Positions 54,521-60,000 of a stretch of 60,000 bases of DNA are shown here, one piece after another. The notes beneath the pieces are model-generated. The model saw only the letters and a list, made by a program, of their open reading frames with translations. It made no database searches and was not told the origin of the DNA. The stretch's first letter is position 1. Every line of letters starts with the position of its first letter. Location of the stretch: the NCBI RefSeq assembly GCF_026151205.1, contig NC_087076.1:3683902-3743901 (forward strand), in the 5' to 3' direction. Source of the stretch: Bolinopsis microptera (Eukaryota; Ctenophora; Tentaculata; Lobata; Bolinopsidae). Both the position numbers and the translations under genes were made by a program.

Positions 54521-55479
54521 TACTACCACTGAACTAACATTATCAGGATAATGACGCCACTACCACTGAGAACTACATTTATCAGGGTACGGCGCCACTA
54601 CCACTGAACTACCATTTATCAGGTACACGCCACTACCACTAGAACTACTACCATTATCAGGGTAGGTTACACGCCACTACCACTGAACTAACATTTAGCA
54701 GGTTATGCGCCACTACCTCTGAACTCTAGACATTTATCAGGTTATGGACGCCACTACCACTGAACTACAATTTATCAGGTTACCCCCACAGCCACCACCA
54801 CTGAACGAACATTTATCAGGTTATCGAGCCACTACCACTGAACTAAACATTGTTATCAGGTTATTGCGCCACTACCACTGAACCCAAACATGATATCAGG
54901 TTATGCGGCCACCACCACTGAAACTAACATTTATCAGGTTACCGCCACTACCACAGAACTAACATTAATCAGGTTTTTACGCGCCACTGACCACTGAACT
55001 AACATTTATCAGGTTACGCCACTACCACTGAACTAAACAATTATCAGGTTAACTCACCACTACCACTGAACTAACATTTATCAGGTTATGCGCCACACCT
55101 ACTGAACAAAACATTTATCAGTTATGCGCCATTACCACTGAACTACCATTTATCAAGGTTTACAGCTCCACTACCACTGAAACTAACATTTATCAGGTTT
55201 ACGCGCCACTACCACTGAACTAACATTTAGCAGGTTATGCGCCACTATACCCAACCTGAACTAACATTTAACAGGTTATGCGCCTACTACCACTGACTAA
55301 CAATTTCTCAGGTTGACGCGCCACTACCACCTGAACTAACATTTTATCAGGTTACGACACTACCACTGAACTAACATTTTATATCTGGTTATGCGTCACA
55401 AACCCACTGAACTAAACCATTATATCAGTTATCGCCACATACTCTGACTCCCATTTATCAGTTATCCTGCCACTACCAC
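54521..55479. repeat. 36-bp minisatellite block 19, about 25 copies
   Basis: The copy-8 insertion is at 54787-54794 (one G short). ATTAATC in copy 12 is near 54964. A GGTAGGTTAC duplication near 54661 is private. The slightly longer length comes from small insertions, not from extra copies. Confidence 0.91.
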
Positions 55480-57461
55480 TACTACTCTACTATGTCGGAG
55501 CTAAGTCCGATCTACGCCAGAAAAAACCCCCTCCATATATCCCTGTTCCGCATCAGGGTTCGCAGTACCTCTTAGAATTTTTACCCAAACTTCACTTCAT
55601 ACAATAGCCACGTAACTTTGTCTTGGTCCGCTTGCGTGCTCCTACCGTGCTAGGTTTATCCCATAAGACTAAACACTGGAAAGTAGCTCTAGGATGTCGA
55701 TGCAGTGTCCCGCCATTTTTAATCTCCTCTCGTAACTTGTTTGACAGCCTTGGGAGGCTACCATACAAAGTTATATGCTGACCTTGTCCTTCCATGAGAT
55801 AACCCAAAACCATACGCAACACTTTGTGTATGTCCCGTCCAAACTTTTCTCTGAGCCTTTGTCAGTGTCCAGGTTTCTGATCCGAGAACAGTACTGATTC
55901 ACAAGCCGCTATGAACATCTAATCTTTTAAGGCTCTTTGAGAGTTTGGATTTCCAATATCCTTCAGTCTATGTAGGGCACCCCACGCTTTTCCTTCTAAC
56001 CCTTATCTCCCTATCTGTGCTCTCAATCCAGAGCCTAAGTAGAGAAGATCATCTACATTTTCTATGGCTTCCCCTGATCGACATGTGTCGCTAGAATCAT
56101 CCTCCCATATTCAGTGTCCATGACTTGTCTTGCCTTCGTTTAATGGTAGTCCCCACGCGTGCTGCCGCGAAACTCAACTCAACAGGGACTCGTTAGCCCT
56201 TGTCCATGTCCCAGATATAAGTGCATAATCAACTAGCAAAGTCCCCATCGTGATGATCTTGGGCCCCACTCTTTCTGCTTTTCTACGATTTCGAGGGTGA
56301 GTCAACAAGTCGCTCGCATCCATCGCCTTTGCTTGCCTCATACAGTAGTCGATGACTATTGCAAAGAGGTAAGTGCTATAGGTATCACCCGTAACACACC
56401 TGCATTTTATCTCGAACAATTCAGTTACTCCGTCTGGATTATGGAGGACGTTTTGTGCCATTGTCCTTCTCGTACATGACCGTATAAGCTGCACGATTTG
56501 ACTGCTTGCCGTAAGCTCTAAACTTTAGCATTTTCCCACGAGTACACACTGTCGAAAGCTTCTAAAAGTCTATAAATGTCAGACAGCTTGGCAGTATTCC
56601 CGACTCTGAACACCCGCTAAAACTTCCCCTCATTACCATATCTGTTGAGGTTGTATTGACTTCCTGGTCTAGAATCCATTCTGATTCTAACTCAGAATTG
56701 TCTCGATTTCGCTTCAACCGGTTTAGAACCATCTTGTTTAGAGACCTTGGCAACTAGGGATGACAAGCTTATTCCCATAGTTTCATATGGTTCGCTAAGG
56801 TCGCCCTTCTTTGGAATTGGTATGAAGTTGGAAGTTGCCATTTAGGTCTGGTTTCACACCTTACAATAGAGCATTGTTACAGTAAGTCTAAGACAATTTG
56901 ATCAAGGTCGCATCGTTTTTAAGACTTCTGGGTCTATTTTGTCGACACCCCATGCTTTCCCTTCCTTTATGCTAGAGACTTTGCTTCCTGTACTCATCCA
57001 ACGTAAACGTTCTGTTCCGATATTCAGAGGTGGGTGGACTGATCAATACCTCTTCCGCGTTCTCTACCGTCGGTGGAGAGCCCGAGAAGAGTAGCAAAAT
57101 AGTCCTTCCATTTCTGAACCCTTTCCTGTTGGTAGTTTCCCTTGATTTCGCCAGTATATGATGGAGTTACCTGTGATCTTGTATCATGCCAGCTTTTTAG
57201 CATGTCTGGCCCTGCCAACTTGCTTCCTCCCATTCCAGGACCTGCCCCTCCACATTGTGCACTTGCTGCTTGATAAGCATCGCCTAGCTTCTGTTTGCCT
57301 CTTGAACAGCTATTCGTCGGTTGTCTCTTGTACATCTGAGTGTATTTTATGCTACATTCCCCTCAGCTTCAGCCTGGCAATCCTCAACACTTGGAGTCCG
57401 CTGAATTTTTACATCTTTCTATCTTATCCCATTTCAGGTATAAAAAAGTCGAAAGTTGTCC
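55480..57461 (-). mobile_element. LINE reverse transcriptase segment, unit 19
   Basis: Rich in readable pieces. 55592-55822 reads MLRMVLG, ITLYGSLPRLSNKLR. 56174-56494 reads TELFE, FAIVIDYCMRQA and RVGPKIIT, bridging motif B to the active site. 56562-56753 reads LNKMVLNRLK. 57024-57335 reads QKWKDYFATLLG. Placed in order they give the domain layout of the truncated element. Confidence 0.9.
56174..56494 (-). pseudogene. Reverse transcriptase motif B-to-active-site fragment (106 codons)
   Basis: Contains DGVTELFEI, a shifted GDT stretch, then YLFAIVIDYCMRQA and ERVGPKIIT, which in other units leads directly to DVDFADD. Here the FADD codons are damaged (LLVDYALIS). It shows the spacing between motif B and the catalytic box in a nearly continuous frame. 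It is a fragment of the LINE frame on the minus strand with no start of its own. Confidence 0.72.
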
Positions 57462-58384
57462 CTACTACCACTGAACTAACATTTATCAGGTTATCGCCAC
57501 TACCACTGAACTAACATTTACTCAGGTTACGCCCACTACCAACTGAACAACCATTTATCAGGTTACAACGCCACTACCAACTGAACTACCATTTATCAGG
57601 TTTACACGCCACACCACTGAACTAACATTATCATGTAATCGCCACTAACCACTGAACTATACATTTATCAGGGGGAGGTTATGCGCCACTACCACAGAAC
57701 TACCATTTTAACAGGTTACGCGCCCACAGGCCTTACCACTGAACTAACATTTTATCAGTTATGCGCCACTAACCACTGAACATAACATTTATCAGGTTAT
57801 GGCGCCACTACCACTGAACTAAACATTTATCAGGTTATGCCCACTACCACTGGAACTAACCTTTATCAGGTTACGCCCACTACCACCTGAACTAACATAA
57901 TCTGGTTACGCGCCACTACACTGAACTAACATTTATCAGTTATTGCGCCACTACCACTGAACTAACATTTCTCAGGTTACGCACCAGCTACCACTGAACT
58001 AACATTTATCAGGTTAACGCCACCTACCATGAACTAACATTTATCATTAAGCGCCACTGCCACTAAAACTAACATTTAACATGTTACCGCACTACCACAG
58101 AACTACATTTATCAGGTACGCGCCAATACCACTGAACTAACTTTATCAGGATTATGCGCCACTACCCACTGATCTAACATTTATCAGGTTATGCGCCACT
58201 ACCACTGAACTAACATTTATCAGTTACGCGCCACTACCACAGAACTAACATTTATCAGGTTATGCGACACAACACTGAACTAACATTTAACAGGTTATGC
58301 GTCACAACCACTGAACTACCATTTAACAGGTTATTCGCCCCTACCTCTGACTACCATGTATCAGTGATACTGCCACTAACCACT
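57462..58384. repeat. 36-bp minisatellite block 20, 25 copies
   Basis: Counted copy by copy: copy 8 insertion CACAGGCC at 57725-57732, copy 12 variant ATAATC near 57897, CGCACC near 57980, CGACAC near 58264, CGTCAC near 58300, CCTCTG near 58343. A private GGGGAG insertion in copy 6 is near 57672. Confidence 0.93.
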
Positions 58385-60000
58385 ACTACGACTATGACCG
58401 GAGCTAAGTCCTATCTACGCCAGAAAACCCCCTCCATATATCCCTGTCCCGCATCAGGGATCTCGCAGTTCACTTAGAGTTTGTCCAACGCTCCTTTCAG
58501 TAACATAGTACAAGAAGCTTTGTCTTGCGTCGGTCCCTTTGCTGTGCTCTACCGTGCGTAGGTTCCCATTAGACTAAATCACTGGCAAGTAGCTCGATGT
58601 CGGATGCAGTGTCCCCGCCATTTTTAATCTCCTGCTTCGTAACTTGTATTGACAGCCATGGGAGCTACCAAAAAGTTATATTGCTGACCTTGTCCTTACC
58701 ATAGATAACCCAGCACCCATATACGCAACATCTTTTGTGTAAGTCCCCGTCCCAAACTTTTTCTCTGAGCCTTGTCAGTGTCCAGGTTTCTGATCCTAGA
58801 CAGTACTGATTCACAAAAAGCCGCGATGAACAATCTAATCTTTAGGCTCTTTGAGAGTTTGATTTCCAGATATCCTCAGTCTATGTAGGGCAACCCCCAC
58901 CTTTTCCCTTCTAACCTTATCCTCCCTATCGTGCTCTCATCCAGGAGCCTAAGTAATGAAATCATCTAACATTTTCTATGGCTTCCCCGGATCGACTTTG
59001 TAGTCGCTAGATCGACTCCTCCATATTCGTGTCATTACCTTGGTCCTTGCCTTCGTTTTATGTGTAGTCCACGCTTGCTGCCGCGAGTCCTACTCTGAGC
59101 AGGAACTCGCGTTTTTATGCCTTGTACCATGTCCTCAGATATAAGTGCTATATCACCAAAGTCCACATCGGTGATGATCTTGGGCCCACCTTCTGCTTTT
59201 TCTACGTTCCGAGGGTGATCCCAAGTCGCTCCCCGCATACATCGCCTATGGCTGCCTCATACATAGTCGATGACTATTGCAAAGAGGTAAGGTGCTAAAG
59301 GTATCACCCTGAAAACACACCTGCAAGTAATCTCGAACAATTCATTTCTCCGTCTGGAGTGTAGGACTTTGGCCATTGTCTTCTCGTACATGGACCCGTA
59401 TAAGCTCACATATTGACTGGAATCCGTAAAGCTTCTAGAATCTTTAGCATTTTTCCCTACGATGTACAACACTGTCTAAAGCCCTCTTAAAGTCCTATAA
59501 AGGTCAGAACACTGGCAGTTTTCCACTCATTGACACCCTCTATAAGACGTCCTCAGTACCAATATCTGTTGAGTTGTATGAACCTTCCTGTCTGAATCCA
59601 TTCTGGATTCTACGCAGACTATCTCGCTTCTGGCTTTCAACCGATTTAGAACCATCTTGTTTAGAGACTTGGCAACTGAGACAAGCTTATTCCCCCGATA
59701 TTATCATTGGTTCGCGTAAGGTCGCCCTTCATTTGAATTGGTATGAATTGTGGCAGTTGACCATTGGATGCTGGTTTTCTCACCTTTCAATAGAGCATTG
59801 GTTTTCAGAAGTCCTAAGACAATTATGATCAGGTCCGCATCGTTTTAAACTTCTGGGCTATGTTGTGCCGTCACCCCATGCTTCCCTCCTTAGCTGGACT
59901 TTGCTTTCTGTACTCACAACGTAAACGGTCTGTTCCGATATTCAGATTGTTGGAACCTGGATCAATAACCTCTTTCCGCGTTCTCTAACCGTCAGGTGGT
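58385..60000 (-). mobile_element. LINE reverse transcriptase segment, unit 20 (cut by window end)
   Basis: The window ends inside this segment, in the linker region, so about 0.4 kb including the 5' breakpoint is not seen. 59035-59238 reads GPKIITDVDFGDIALISEDM, an active-site box with one codon lost. 59257-59472 reads YEKTMAKVL and LAPYLFAIVIDYV around motif B. The first 0.6 kb is among the cleanest C-terminal stretches. Confidence 0.88.

Overview
The window is a single, uninterrupted tandem array. A composite unit of about 2.94 kb repeats head to tail about 20 times from end to end, all in one orientation, and nothing outside the array is visible: no host gene, tRNA, rRNA, CRISPR array or prokaryotic operon. 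On the + strand each unit has two parts. The first is a minisatellite of 25 copies of a 36-bp repeat (about 0.92 kb). The second is a reverse-complemented 5'-truncated non-LTR (LINE) retrotransposon (about 2.0 kb). Joined through a GTA-rich stretch, these make one higher-order repeat. Junctions recur at about 2247, 5194, 8166, 11088, 14043, 16956, 19851, 22787, 26049, 29009, 31961, 34905, 37853, 40805, 43670, 46637, 49581, 52502, 55480 and 58385. Spacing is 2865-2978 bp, except one interval of 3262 bp that carries a ~300-base poly-T insertion.

Comparing units by eye, the minus strand of the LINE part encodes one open frame of roughly 650 codons. It holds an upstream linker, reverse transcriptase blocks (PKKGDLSEP; GFRPGRSTTQQ; FIDFKKAFDSVHR; GVLQGDTLAPYLFAIVIDY; FADDIALIS; FIYLGSWI) and a C-terminal region (LLYGSETWTLTK; RRLKMAGHC; GRPRQS) ending at a TAG after GVDRT. 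There is no apurinic endonuclease domain and no in-frame start before the reverse transcriptase region, so each copy is a 5'-truncated RTE/CR1-type element. The subclade is not resolved. No individual unit keeps this frame open. Each has many private 1-2 base indels, so only fragments of 60-140 codons can be read.

The pattern of damage (different indels in every unit, runs of one inserted base) suggests an uncorrected single-molecule long read rather than biological decay. The organism is therefore a eukaryote, most plausibly a marine invertebrate: from memory, similar reverse transcriptases are common in cnidarian genomes. That placement is low confidence. The array may be a retrotransposon-derived satellite, for example heterochromatic or centromeric. 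It could also be a rolling-circle product of one 2.94-kb circle; the window alone cannot exclude this.

The most interesting feature is the higher-order structure. Within each minisatellite block the same copy carries the same variant in every unit: a 7-bp insertion in copy 8, ATTAATC in copy 12, CGCACC after copy 14, CGACAC, CGTCAC and CCTCTG at copies 23-25. LINE and minisatellite have therefore been copied together as one unit. The window opens and closes inside LINE segments, so the array extends beyond both ends.
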